Source of the DNA: Ulva prolifera
Lineage: Eukaryota; Chlorophyta; Ulvophyceae; Ulvales; Ulvaceae
Direction of reading: 5' to 3'
Length of the DNA stretch: 64,000 nt
NCBI GenBank assembly: GCA_023078555.1
Contig: CM041200.1
Coordinates: 6,921,361-6,985,360 of the forward strand
Below the pieces are notes generated by a model that made no database searches, had not been told where the DNA came from, and saw only the letters and a program-made list of their open reading frames with translations. A program made the position numbers and the translations under genes. Below are positions 9,400-23,039 of this stretch, piece by piece (position 1 is the stretch's first letter; the number at the start of each line of letters is the position of its first letter).

Positions 9400-10800
9400 T
9401 TACATGACTGATGCAACGTATTTTGTGAGGAATTCCCGCAGTACTCTGCCCCGCGCTGCAGGCCCCCCTGGACCAGCCTGTGCTGCGGGTGCAGGCCCCA
9501 TATTCGCCACCTGCGGCTCTGCATTGCCCGCTGCTTGCCACTCCTCCCGATATTCTACATTGCGCTCCTCAACGAAATTGTGCAGGGCACAACACACACG
9601 TACTGCTCGCCTGATCAGCGCCGGCTCACGTATAAATGTGTTGCGCCGGCAGAACGCCCACCGGCCCTTCAGCCTACCAAATGTGCACTCAATGCCACGC
9701 CGGCAATTGATGACACACCGATTAAACTTGCCTTTCCCCCCAGCGCGGAAGAGCTGCATGCCCTGCGGCCCGGGCTCATCCCAAATCTTCATCATGTTGG
9801 GACCCAGGGGGAAGGCGGCGTCCCCCACCAGGAACGGCTGCACCACCTGTGTCTCACCCTCCGCGGTCAGCTCGACTCCGGCACCATGAAAGAGACCTTC
9901 GTCGATGAGCTTGCAGAGGTCAGATCGACCCCAGAGACCGGCATCACCTACTGTGCCCGGTGACCCAGCATTGACATACAGGAAACGACCGTTTGCATCG
10001 CATATGGCCAATAATAGACTTGCTGGGCTACCTTTGTAGCTCCAGAAAGCATCTGCATCGCCACCAGCCTGTGCACTGGATGGCTTGCGTTGGGGGATCA
10101 GACTACCATCAACTGCACCAATGGCCGGTAGATGCCATTTGCCCCTAAATTCTCGAACAAGCCGCCTTTGTTCAGCTGCTGTTCGGGGGAAACGAATCTG
10201 CTTGGTCTCTGGGATCTCTAGCAAAGCTATCTCAAGGGCGACAAGGACTGGCTTCACACAGATATCAGAGATGCTATTGTGTGGTACACCAAACAAGCGA
10301 CTCATGCACCTCAACGTAGGGACATGAGCCAGAAAATAAAGTGCTACTATCAACTTTGCCCTTTTCGAATAGTGCCTGTGTGTGGGGACCACTGGAGTTG
10401 ACTCTGGAATATAATCCACCACCATGTCATACAAGTCATCAAAAGCAGCAGGTGGCATACGGCACAAGTCCATCCAGCGACGCCTCCTCTCGTCAGGAGG
10501 AAGATTGTCCCAGTTCATGCCGGGAATTGGGTGATCGCCTTCGATGCACTGCAGCAAATTGCCGCTGTACATCCATGTCAATACTCTCCTCCCGACCCGG
10601 ATTCGACGCAATTCCCGTATATACTCGAGATCCATTGGCTCAAGTTCATCTAGCCACTTGTTTTCACTGTTCATGTACTCGTGTATCATGAGATCGTCGT
10701 CACTATCAGACCAGGTAGCAACAGGACAGCGTACGCCGTCGCCATCATACACAGCCCTGAAATTCATCTCGATGCTCTCTAGAACAACACTACACATCAA
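9400..10800 (-). CDS. PIF/Harbinger DDE transposase
   Basis: 466 residues, a usual length for this family. It cuts and joins the element ends at TWA sites. A helix-turn-helix region lies at about 143-185 (YSKRAKLIVAL...GVPHNSISDI). The DDE nuclease triad is D231 (GAVDGSLIP), D286 (PGTVGDAGLW) and E371 (RRGIECTFGRLKGRW). The family signature GDAAFPL is at 326-332 and ALHNFV near 405-410. The acidic N-terminus and Ala/Gly/Pro-rich C-terminus are less conserved. There is no stop or frameshift, and all three catalytic residues are present. Met1 or Met12 could be the start. Confidence 0.96.
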   Translation of the reverse strand: MMCSVVLESIEMNFRAVYDGDGVRCPVATWSDSDDDLMIHEYMNSENKWLDELEPMDLEYIRELRRIRVGRRVLTWMYSGNLLQCIEGDHPIPGMNWDNLPPDERRRRWMDLCRMPPAAFDDLYDMVVDYIPESTPVVPTHRHYSKRAKLIVALYFLAHVPTLRCMSRLFGVPHNSISDICVKPVLVALEIALLEIPETKQIRFPRTAAEQRRLVREFRGKWHLPAIGAVDGSLIPQRKPSSAQAGGDADAFWSYKGSPASLLLAICDANGRFLYVNAGSPGTVGDAGLWGRSDLCKLIDEGLFHGAGVELTAEGETQVVQPFLVGDAAFPLGPNMMKIWDEPGPQGMQLFRAGGKGKFNRCVINCRRGIECTFGRLKGRWAFCRRNTFIREPALIRRAVRVCCALHNFVEERNVEYREEWQAAGNAEPQVANMGPAPAAQAGPGGPAARGRVLREFLTKYVASVM

Positions 10801-10965
10801 TATGTATTACATAGGGCGTGTTTAAGTGTTTTTAGCGTGCTTGTAGTTGTTTTTGCAATCGTGACGATATGCGTTCTCGTGACGCTATTCGCCACTGAAC
10901 ACGGCACGCAATGCGACCGGTCACATCACCCGCGTCCGCCCCATGCGTCCTAATTCAGGCGCACG
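10801..10965. other. Harbinger right subterminal region with inner TIR copy
   Basis: Upstream region of the transposase gene. A second copy of the TIR core (CCACTGAACACGGC) occurs at 10892-10905, 74 bp inside the true end, and a GGGCGTGTTTAAGTG-like motif lies near 10813. These may be transposase or Myb-protein binding sites. Confidence 0.6.
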
Positions 10966-10980
10966 CCACTGAACACGGCC
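10966..10980 (-). repeat. Right terminal inverted repeat of Harbinger element
   Basis: Exact inverse complement of 7447-7461, followed by the TAA duplication. Confidence 0.95.
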
Positions 10981-13900
10981 TAACTTGGATTGACTCCACG
11001 TGGACGCAAGCATATCCAATTCACACGAGCTTGGAGGGGACATGTTCAGTGTATGCCGATTCGAGCATCTCCACTTCACATGGCTCAGAGCGGACATATT
11101 GATTCCACGTGGACGAGGGCAACTTGAATGAAGACGGAGGCTAAGCAATCAACCTCACTCCACGTGGACGAAATGTCCAATTCACATGGACTTGGATGGG
11201 ACATGTTCAATGCATGCGGATGAGAGCATCTCCACTTCACACGGCTCAGAGCGGACATATTGACTCCACGTGGATGAGGGCAGCTTGAATGAAGACGAAG
11301 GCTAAGCAAGCAGCCTCACTTCACGTGGACGCAAGCATGTTCAATTCACATGGACTTGGATGGGACATGTTCAATGCATATGTGTAACTAGGATTGACTC
11401 CACGTGGACGCAAGCATATCTAATTTACACGAGCTTGGAGGGGGCATGTTCAGTGTATGCCGATTCGAGCCTCTCCACTTCACACGGCTCAGAGCGGACA
11501 TATTGACTCCACATGGACGAGGGCAACTTGAATCTTCATGAAGACGGAGTCTAAGCAATCAACCTCACTCCACGCGGACGCGAGCATGTCCACTTCACAC
11601 GGACTCGGAGGAAACATGTTGACTTTACACGGACGAGGGCAACTTGAATGAAGACGGAGGCTAAGCAATCAACCTCACTCCACGCGGACGCGAGCATGTC
11701 CACTTCACACGGACTCGGAGGGAACATGTTGACTCCACACGGACGAGGGCAACTTGAATGAAGACGAAGGCTAAGCAAGCAGCCTCACTCCACGTCAATG
11801 GCCCGGTATGTGTAACTTGGATTGACTCCACGTGGACGCAAGCATATCCAATTCACACGAGCTTGGAGGGGACATGTTCAGTGTATGCCGATTCGAGCAT
11901 CTCCACTTCACATGGCTCAGAGCGGACATATTGATTCCACGTGGACGAGGGCAACTTGAATGAAGACGGAGGCTAAGCAATCAACCTCACTCCACGTGGA
12001 CGAAATGTACAATTCACATGAAATTGGATGGGACATGTTCAATGCATGCGGATGAGAGCATCTCCACTTCACACGGCTCAGAGCGGACATATTGACTCCA
12101 CGTGGATGAGGGCAGCTTGAATGAAGACGAAGGCTAAGCAAGCAGCCTCACTTCACGTGGACGCAAGCATGTTCAATTCACATGGACTTGGATGGGACAT
12201 GTTCAATGCATATGTGTAACTAGGATTGACTCCACGTGGACGCAAGCATATCTAATTCACACGAGCTTGGAGGGGGCATGTTCAGTGTATGCCGATTCGA
12301 GCCTCTCCACTTCACACGGCTCAGAGCGGACATATTGACTCCACGTGGACGAGGGCAACTTGAATGAAGACGGAGGCTAAGCAATCAACCTCACTCCACG
12401 CGGACGCGAGCATGTCCACTTCACACGGACTCGGAGGGAACATGTTGACTCCACACGGACGAGGGCAACTTGAATGAAGACGAAGGCTAAGCAAGCAGCC
12501 TCACTCCACGTCAATGGCCCGGTATGTGTAACTTGGATTGACTCCACGTGGACGCAAGCATATCCAATTCACACGAGCTTGGAGGGGACATGTTCAGTGT
12601 ATGCCGATTCGAGCAACTCCACTTCACACGGCCCAGAGCGGACATATTGACTCCACGTGGACGAGGGCAACTTGAATGAAGACGGAGGCTAAGCAATCAA
12701 CCTCACTCCACGCGGACGCGAGCATGTCCACTTCACACGGACTCGGAGGGAACATGTTGACTTTACACGGACGAGGGCAACTTGAATGAAGACGGAGGCT
12801 AAGCAATCAGCCTCACTTCATGTGGACGCAAGCATGTCGTATTCACATGGACTTGGATGGGACATGTTCAATGCATGCGGATGAGAGCATCTCCACTTCA
12901 CACGGCTCAGAGCGGACATATTGACTCCACGTGGATGAGGGCAGCTTGAATGAAGACGAAGGCTAAGCAAGCAGCCTCACTTCACGTGGACGCAAGCATG
13001 TTCAATTCACATGGACTTGGATGGGACATGTTCAATGCATATGTGTAACTAGGATTGACTCCACGTGGACGCAAGCATATCTAATTCACACGAGCTTGGA
13101 GGGGGCATGTTCAGTGTATGCCGATTCGAGCCTCTCCACTTCACACGGCTCAGAGCGGACATATCGACTCCACGTGGACGAGGGCAACTTGAATGAAGAC
13201 GGAGGCTAAGCAATCAACCTCACTCCACGCGGACGCGAGCATGTCCACTTCACACGGACTCGGAGGGAACATGTTGACTCCACACGGACGAGACAGCCTC
13301 ACTTCACGTGGACGCAAGCATGTTCAATTCACATGGACTTGGATGGGACATGTTCAATGCATATGTGTAACTAGGATTGACTCCACGTGGACGCAAGCAT
13401 ATCTAATTCACACGAGCTTGGAGGGGGCATGTTCAGTGTATGCCGATTCGAGCCTCTCCACTTCACACGGCTCAGAGCGGACATATTGACTCCACGTGGA
13501 CGAGGGCAAGTTGAATGAAGACGGAGGCTAAGCAATCAACCTCACTCCACGCGGACGCGAGCATGTCCACTTCACACGGACTCGGAGGGAACATGTTGAC
13601 TCCACACGGACGAGACAGCCTCACTTCACGTGGACGCAAGCATGTTCAATTCACATGGACTTGGATGGGACATGTTCAATGCATATGTGTAACTAGGATT
13701 GACTCCACGTGGACGCAAGCATATCTAATTCACACGAGCTTGGAGGGGGCATGTTCAGTGTATGCCGATTCGAGCCTCTCCACTTCACACGGCTCAGAGC
13801 GGACATATTGACTCCACGTGGACGAGGGCAACTTGAATGAAGACGGAGGCTAAGCAATCAACCTCACTCCACGCGGACGCGAGCATGTCCACTTCACACG

Positions 13901-16900
13901 GACTCGGAGGGAACATGTTGACTCCACACGGACGAGGGCAACTTGAATGAAGACGAAGGCTAAGCAAGCAGCCTCACTCCACGTCAATGGCCCGGTATGT
14001 GTAACTTGGATTGACTCCACGTGGACGCAAGCATATCCAATTCACACGAGCTTGGAGGGGACATGTTCAGTGTATGCCGATTCGAGCAACTCCACTTCAC
14101 ACGGCCCAGAGCGGACATATTGACTCCACGTGGACGAGGGCAACTTGAATGAAGACGGAGGCTAAGCAATCAACCTCACTCCACGCGGACGCGAGCATGT
14201 CCACTTCACACGGACTCGGAGGGAACATGTTGACTTTACACGGACGAGGGCAACTTGAATGAAGACGGAGGCTAAGCAATCAGCCTCACTTCACGTGGAC
14301 GCAAGCATGTCCAATTCACATGGACTTGGATGGGACATGTTCAATGCATGCGGATGAGAGCATCTCCACTTCACACGGCTCAGAGCGGACATATTGACTC
14401 CACGTGGATGAGGGCAGCTTGAATGAAGACGAAGGCTAAGCAAGCAGCCTCACTTCACGTGGACGCAAGCATGTTCAATTCACATGGACTTGGATGGGAC
14501 ATGTTCAATGCATATGTGTAACTAGGATTGACTCCACGTGGACGCAAGCATATCCAATTCACACGAGCTTGGAGGGGACATGTTCAGTGTATGCCGATTC
14601 GAGCAACTCCACTTCACACGGCCCAGAGCGGACATATTGACTCCACGTGGACGAGGGCAACTTGAATGAAGACGGAGGCTAAGCAATCAACCTCACTCCA
14701 CGCGGACGCGAGCATGTCCACTTCACACGGACTCGGAGGGAACATGTTGACTTTACACGGACGAGGGCAACTTGAATGAAGACGGAGGCTAAGCAATCAA
14801 CCTCACTCCACGCGGACGCGAGCATGTCCACTTCACACGGACTCGGAGGGAACATGTTGACTTTACACGGACGAGGGCAACTTGAATGAAGACGGAGGCT
14901 AAGCAATCAGCCTCACTTCACGTGGACGCAAGCATGTCCAATTCACATGGACTTGGATGGGACATGTTCAATGCATGCGGATGAGAGCATCTCCACTTCA
15001 CACGGCTCAGAGCGGACATATTGACTCCACGTGGACGAGGGCAACTTGAATGAAGACGGAGGCTAAGCAATCAACCTCACTCCACGCGGACGCGAGCATG
15101 TCCACTTCACACAGACTCGGAGGGAACATGTTGACTTTACACGGACGAGGGCAACTTGAATGAAGACGGAGGCTAAGCAATCAACCTCACTCCACGCGGA
15201 CGCGAGCATGTCCACTTCACACGGACTCGGAGGGAACATGTTGACTTTACACGGACGAGGGCAACTTGAATGAAGACGGAGGCTAAGCAATCAGCCTCAC
15301 TTCACGTGGACGCAAGCATGTCCAATTCACATGGACTTGGATGGGACATGTTCAATGCATGCGGATGAGAGCATCTCCACTTCACACGGCTCAGAGCGGA
15401 CATATTGACTCCACGTGGATGAGGGCAGCTTGAATGAAGACGAAGGCTAAGCAAGCAGCCTCACTTCACGTGGACGCAAGCATGTTCAATTCACATGGAC
15501 TTGGATGGGACATGTTCAATGCATATGTGTAACTAGGATTGACTCCACGTGGACGCAAGCATATCCAATTCACACGAGCTTGGAGGGGACATGTTCAGTG
15601 TATGCCGATTCGAGCAACTCCACTTCACACGGCCCAGAGCGGACATATTGACTCCACGTGGACGAGGGCAACTTGAATGAAGACGGAGGCTAAGCAATCA
15701 ACCTCACTCCACGCGGACGCGAGCATGTCCACTTCACACGGACTCGGAGGGAACATGTTGACTTTACACGGACGAGGGCAACTTGAATGAAGACGGAGGC
15801 TAAGCAATCAACCTCACTCCACGCGGACGCGAGCATGTCCACTTCACACGGACTCGGAGGGAACATGTTGACTTTACACGGACGAGGGCAACTTGAATGA
15901 AGACGGAGGCTAAGCAATCAGCCTCACTTCACGTGGACGCAAGCATGTCCAATTCACATGGACTTGGATGGGACATGTTCAATGCATGCGGATGAGAGCA
16001 TCTCCACTTCACACGGCTCAGAGCGGACATATTGACTCCACGTGGACGAGGGCAACTTGAATGAAGACGGAGGCTAAGCAATCAACCTCACTCCACGCGG
16101 ACGCGAGCATGTCCACTTCACACAGACTCGGAGGGAACATGTTGACTTTACACGGACGAGGGCAACTTCAATGAAGACGGAGGCTAAGCAATCAGCCTCA
16201 CTTCACGTGGACGCAAGCATGTCCAATTCACATGGACTTGGATGGGACATGTTCAATGCATGCGGATGAGAGCATCTCCACTTCACACGGCTCAGAGCGG
16301 ACATATTGACTCCACGTGGACGAGGGCAACTTGAATGAAGACGGAGGCTAAGCAATCAACCTCACTCCACGCGGACGCGAGCATGTCCACTTCACACAGA
16401 CTCGGAGGGAACATGTTGACTTTACACGGACGAGGGCAACTTGAATGAAGACGGAGGCTAAGCAATCAGCCTCACTTCACGTGGACGCAAGCATGTCCAA
16501 TTCACATGGACTTGGATGGGACATGTTGACTTTACACGGACGAGGGCAACTTGAATGAAGACGGAGGCTAAGCAATCAACCTCACTCCACGTGGACGCAA
16601 GCATGTCCAATTCACATGGACTTGGATGGGACATGTTCAATGCATGCGGATGAGAGCATCTCCACTTCACACGGCTCAGAGCGGACATATTGACTCCACG
16701 TGGACGAGGGCAACTTGAATGAAGACGGAGGCTAAGCAATCAACCTCACTCCACGCGGACGCGAGCATGTCCACTTCACACAGACTCGGAGGGAACATGT
16801 TGACTTTACACGGACGAGGGCAACTTGAATGAAGACGGAGGCTAAGCAATCAACCTCACTCCACGCGGACGCGAGCATGTCCACTTCACACGGACTCGGA

Positions 16901-18770
16901 GGGAACATGTTGACTTTACACGGACGAGGGCAACTTGAATGAAGACGGAGGCTAAGCAATCAGCCTCACTTCACGTGGACGCAAGCATGTCCAATTCACA
17001 TGGACTTGGATGGGACATGTTCAATGCATGCGGATGAGAGCATCTCCACTTCACACGGCTCAGAGCGGACATATTGACTCCACGTGGACGAGGGCAACTT
17101 GAATGAAGACGGAGGCTAAGCAATCAACCTCACTCCACGCGGACGCGAGCATGTCCACTTCACACAGACTCGGAGGGAACATGTTGACTTTACACGGACG
17201 AGGGCAACTTCAATGAAGACGGAGGCTAAGCAATCAGCCTCACTTCACGTGGACGCAAGCATGTCCAATTCACATGGACTTGGATGGGACATGTTCAATG
17301 CATGCGGATGAGAGCATCTCCACTTCACACGGCTCAGAGCGGACATATTGACTCCACGTGGACGAGGGCAACTTGAATGAAGACGGAGGCTAAGCAATCA
17401 ACCTCACTCCACGCGGACGCGAGCATGTCCACTTCACACAGACTCGGAGGGAACATGTTGACTTTACACGGACGAGGGCAACTTGAATGAAGACGGAGGC
17501 TAAGCAATCAGCCTCACTTCACGTGGACGCAAGCATGTCCAATTCACATGGACTTGGATGGGACATGTTCAATGCATGCGGATGAGAGCATCTCCACTTC
17601 ACACGGCTCAGAGCGGACATATTGACTCCACGTGGATGACGGCAGCTTGAATGAAGACGAAGGCTAAGCAAGCAGCCTCACTTCACGTGGACGCAAGCAT
17701 GTTCAATTCACATGGACTTGGATGGGACATGTTCAATGCATATGTGTAACTAGGATTGACTCCACGTGGACGCAAGCATATCTAATTCACACGAGCTTGG
17801 AGGGGGCATGTTCAGTGTATGCCGATTCGAGCCTCTCCACTTCACACGGCTCAGAGCGGACATATTGACTCCACGTGGACGAGGGCAACTTGAATGAAGA
17901 CGGAGGCTAAGCAATCAACCTCACTCCACGCGGACGCGAGCATGTCCACTTCACACGGACTCGGAGGGAACATGTTGACTTTACACGGACGAGGGCAACT
18001 TGAATGAAGACGGAGGCTAAGCAATCAACCTCACTCCACGCGGACGCGAGCATGTCCACTTCACACGGACTCGGAGGGAACATGTTGACTTTACACGGAC
18101 GAGACAGCCTCACTTCACGTGGACGCAAGCATGTTCAATTCACATGGACTTGGATGGGACATGTTCAATGCATATGTGTAACTAGGATTGACTCCACGTG
18201 GACGCAAGCATATCTAATTCACACGAGCTTGGAGGGGGCATGTTCAGTGTATGCCGATTCGAGCCTCTCCACTTCACACGGCTCAGAGCGGACATATTGA
18301 CTCCACGTGGACGAGGGCAACTTGAATGAAGACGGAGGCTAAGCAATCAACCTCACTCCACGCGGACGCGAGCATGTCCACTTCACACGGACTCGGAGGG
18401 AACATGTTGACTTTACACGGACGAGGGCAACTTGAATGAAGACGGAGGCTAAGCAATCAACCTCACTCCACGCGGACGCGAGCATGTCCACTTCACACGG
18501 ACTCGGAGGGAACATGTTGACTCCACACGGACGAGACAGCCTCACTTCACGTGGACGCAAGCATGTTCAATTCACATGGACTTGGATGGGACATGTTCAA
18601 TGCATATGTGTAACTAGGATTGACTCCACGTGGACGCAAGCATATCTAATTCACACGAGCTTGGAGGGGGCATGTTCAGTGTATGCCGATTCGAGCCTCT
18701 CCACTTCACACGGCTCAGAGCAGACATATTGACTCCACGTGGACGAGGGCAACTTGAATGAAGACGGAGG

Positions 18771-19108
18771 CTAAGCAATCAACCTCACTCCACGCGGACG
18801 CGAGCATGTCCACTTCACACGGACTCGGAGGGAACATGTTGACTTTACACGGACGAGGGCAACTTGAATGAAGACGGAGGCTAAGCAATCAACCTCACTC
18901 CACGCGGACGCGAGCATGTCCACTTCACACGGACTCGGAGGGAACATGTTGACTTTACACGGACGAGGGCAACTTGAATGAAGACGGAGGCTAAGCAATC
19001 AACCTCACTCCACGCGGACGCGAGCATGTCCACTTCACACGGACTCGGAGGGAACATGTTGACTTTACACAGACGAGGGCAACTTGAATGAAGACGGAGG
19101 CTAAGCAA
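18771..19108. repeat. Tandem run of the 110-bp P module
   Basis: Three P modules in direct succession at a 110-bp period, the simplest unit of the satellite. The third has CAGACG in place of CGGACG. Confidence 0.9.
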
Positions 19109-20779
19109 TCAGCCTCACTTCACGTGGACGCAAGCATGTCCAATTCACATGGACTTGGATGGGACATGTTCAATGCATGCGGATGAGAGCATCTCCACTT
19201 CACACGGCTCAGAGCGGACATATTGACTCCACGTGGACGAGGGCAACTTGAATGAAGACGGAGGCTAAGCAATCAACCTCACTCCACGCGGACGCGAGCA
19301 TGTCCACTTCACACGGACTCGGAGGGAACATGTTGACTCCACACGGACGAGGGCAACTTGAATGAAGACGAAGGCTAAGCAAGCAGCCTCACTCCACGTC
19401 AATGGCCCGGTATGTGTAACTTGGATTGACTCCACGTGGACGCAAGCATATCCAATTCACACGACCTTGGAGGGGACATGTTCAGTGTATGCCGATTCGA
19501 GCATCTCCACTTCACATGGCTCAGAGCGGACATATTGATTCCACGTGGACGAGGGCAACTTGAATGAAGACGGAGGCTAAGCAATCAACCTCACTCCACG
19601 TGGACGAAATGTACAATTCACATGAAATTGGATGGGACATGTTCAATGCATGCGGATGAGAGCATCTCCACTTCACACGGCTCAGAGCGGACATATTGAC
19701 TCCACGTGGATGAGGGCAGCTTGAATGAAGACGAAGGCTAAGCAAGCAGCCTCACTTCACGTGGACGCAAGCATGTTCAATTCACATGGACTTGGATGGG
19801 ACATGTTCAATGCATATGTGTAACTAGGATTGACTCCACGTGGACGCAAGCATATCTAATTCACACGAGCTTGGAGGGGGCATGTTCAGTGTATGCCGAT
19901 TCGAGCCTCTCCACTTCACACGGCTCAGAGCGGACATATTGACTCCACGTGGACGAGGGCAACTTGAATGAAGACGGAGGCTAAGCAATCAACCTCACTC
20001 CACGCGGACGCGAGCATGTCCACTTCACACGGACTCGGAGGGAACATGTTGACTCCACACGGACGAGGGCAACTTGAATGAAGACGAAGGCTAAGCAAGC
20101 AGCCTCACTCCACGTCAATGGCCCGGTATGTGTAACTTGGATTGACTCCACGTGGACGCAAGCATATCCAATTCACACGAGCTTGGAGGGGACATGTTCA
20201 GTGTATGCCGATTCGAGCAACTCCACTTCACACGGCCCAGAACGGACATATTGACTCCACGTGGACGAGGGCAACTTGAATGAAGACGGAGGCTAAGCAA
20301 TCAACCTCACTCCACGCGGACGCGAGCATGTCCACTTCACACGGACTCGGAGGGAACATGTTGACTTTACACGGACGAGGGCAACTTGAATGAAGACGGA
20401 GGCTAAGCAATCAGCCTCACTTCATGTGGACGCAAGCATGTCCAATTCACATGGACTTGGATGGGACATGTTCAATGCATGCGGATGAGAGCATCTCCAC
20501 TTCACACGGCTCAGAGCGGACATATTGACTCCACGTGGATGAGGGCAGCTTGAATGAAGACGAAGGCTAAGCAAGCAGCCTCACTTCACGTGGACGCAAG
20601 CATGTTCAATTCACATGGACTTGGATGGGACATGTTCAATGCATATGTGTAACTAGGATTGACTCCACGTGGACGCAAGCATATCTAATTCACACGAGCT
20701 TGGAGGGGGCATGTTCAGTGTATGCCGATTCGAGCCTCTCCACTTCACACGGCTCAGAGCGGACATATTGACTCCACGT

Positions 20780-22400
20780 GGACGAGGGCAACTTGAATGA
20801 AGACGGAGGCTAAGCAATCAACCTCACTCCACGCGGACGCGAGCATGTCCACTTCACACGGACTCGGAGGGAACATGTTGACTCCACACGGACGAGACAG
20901 CCTCACTTCACGTGGACGCAAGCATGTTCAATTCACATGGACTTGGATGGGACATGTTCAATGCATATGTGTAACTAGGATTGACTCCACGTGGACGCAA
21001 GCATATCTAATTCACACGAGCTTGGAGGGGGCATGTTCAGTGTATGCCGATTCGAGCCTCTCCACTTCACACGGCTCAGAGCGGACATATTGACTCCACG
21101 TGGACGAGGGCAAGTTGAATGAAGACGGAGGCTAAGCAATCAACCTCACTCCACGCGGACGCGAGCATGTCCACTTCACACGGACTCGGAGGGAACATGT
21201 TGACTCCACACAGACGAGACAGCCTCACTTCACGTGGACGCAAGCATGTTCAATTCACATGGACTTGGATGGGACATGTTCAATGCATATGTGTAACTAG
21301 GATTGACTCCACGTGGACGCAAGCATATCTAATTCACACGAGCTTGGAGGGGGCATGTTCAGTGTATGCCGATTCGAGCCTCTCCACTTCACACGGCTCA
21401 GAGCGGACATATTGACTCCACGTGGACGAGGGCAAGTTGAATGAAGACGGAGGCTAAGCAATCAACCTCACTCCACGCGGACGCGAGCATGTCCACTTCA
21501 CACGGACTCGGAGGGAACATGTTGACTCCACACGGACGAGACAGCCTCACTTCACGTGGACGCAAGCATGTTCAATTCACATGGACTTGGATGGGACATG
21601 TTCAATGCATATGTGTAACTAGGATTGACTCCACGTGGACGCAAGCATATCTAATTCACACGAGCTTGGAGGGGGCATGTTCAGTGTATGCCGATTCGAG
21701 CCTCTCCACTTCACACGGCTCGGAGCGGACATATTGACTCCACGTGGACGAGGGCAAGTTGAATGAAGACGGAGGCTAAGCAATCAACCTCACTCCACGC
21801 GGACGCGAGCATGTCCACTTCACACGGACTCGGAGGGAACATGTTGACTCCACACGGACGAGACAGCCTCACTTCACGTGGACGCAAGCATGTTCAATTC
21901 ACATGGACTTGGATGGGACATGTTCAATGCATATGTGTAACTAGGATTGACTCCACGTGGACGCAAGCATATCTAATTCACACGAGCTTGGAGGGGGCAT
22001 GTTCAGTGTATGCCGATTCGAGCCTCTCCACTTCACACGGCTCAGAGCGGACATATTGACTCCACGTGGACGAGGGCAAGTTGAATGAAGACGGAGGCTA
22101 AGCAATCAACCTCACTCCACGCGGACGCGAGCATGTCCACTTCACACGGACTCGGAGGGAACATGTTGACTCCACACGGACGAGACAGCCTCACTTCACG
22201 TGGACGCAAGCATGTTCAATTCACATGGACTTGGATGGGACATGTTCAATGCATATGTGTAACTAGGATTGACTCCACGTGGACGCAAGCATATCTAATT
22301 CACACGAGCTTGGAGGGGGCATGTTCAGTGTATGCCGATTCGAGCCTCTCCACTTCACACGGCTCAGAGCGGACATATTGACTCCACGTGGACGAGGGCA
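20780..22400. repeat. Five-copy run of the 322-bp higher-order repeat (P'+S)
   Basis: Starts at 20797, 21119, 21441, 21763 and 22085 are exactly 322 bp apart with only occasional substitutions. Because 322 is not a multiple of three, no frame continues from copy to copy. Confidence 0.92.
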
Positions 22401-23039
22401 ACTTGAATGAAGACGGAGGCTAAGCAATCAACCTCACTCCACGCGGACGCGAGCATGTCCACTTCACACGGACTCGGAGGGAACATGTTGACTCCACACG
22501 GACGAGGGCAACTTGAATGAAGACGAAGGCTAAGCAAGCAGCCTCACTCCACGTCAATGGCCCGGTATGTGTAACTTGGATTGACTCCACGTGGACGCAA
22601 GCATATCCAATTCACACGAGCTTGGAGGGGACATGTTCAGTGTATGCCGATTCGAGCAACTCCACTTCACACGGCCCAGAGCGGACATATTGACTCCACG
22701 TGGACGAGGGCAAGTTGAATGAAGACGGAGGCTAAGCAATCAACCTCACTCCACGCGGACGCGAGCATGTCCACTTCACACGGACTCGGAGGGAACATGT
22801 TGACTCCACACGGACGAGGGCAACTTGAATGAAGACGAAGGCTAAGCAAGCAGCCTCACTCCACGTCAATGGCCCGGTATGTGTAACTTGGATTGACTCC
22901 ACGTGGACGCAAGCATATCCAATTCACACGAGCTTGGAGGGGACATGTTCAGTGTATGCCGATTCGAGCAACTCCACTTCACACGGCCCAGAGCGGACAT
23001 ATTGACTCCACGTGGACGAGGGCAACTTGAATGAAGACG

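Larger units (their letters stand above)
7447..10980. mobile_element. PIF/Harbinger DNA transposon, apparently complete
   Basis: 3534 bp with 15-bp terminal inverted repeats (GGCCGTGTTCAGTGG) and a TAA target duplication at 7444-7446 and 10981-10983. A 3-bp TWA duplication is typical of the PIF/Harbinger superfamily. It carries the two expected genes, a Myb/SANT-like protein (plus strand) and a DDE transposase (minus strand), in convergent order. Removing the element with one TAA restores an ordinary R module of the satellite. Both frames are open, so the element may be autonomous. Confidence 0.96.

Noticed and set aside
9311-9963. Plus-strand frames of 142-192 codons across the transposase
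   Set aside because: They are antisense shadows of a transposase with a complete DDE triad and no recognisable motifs of their own.
20797-22381. Repeated 98-codon open frames in the satellite as a gene family
   Set aside because: They end in every 322-bp unit, the unit is not a multiple of three, and comparable frames exist on the other strand. They are by-products of the repeat.
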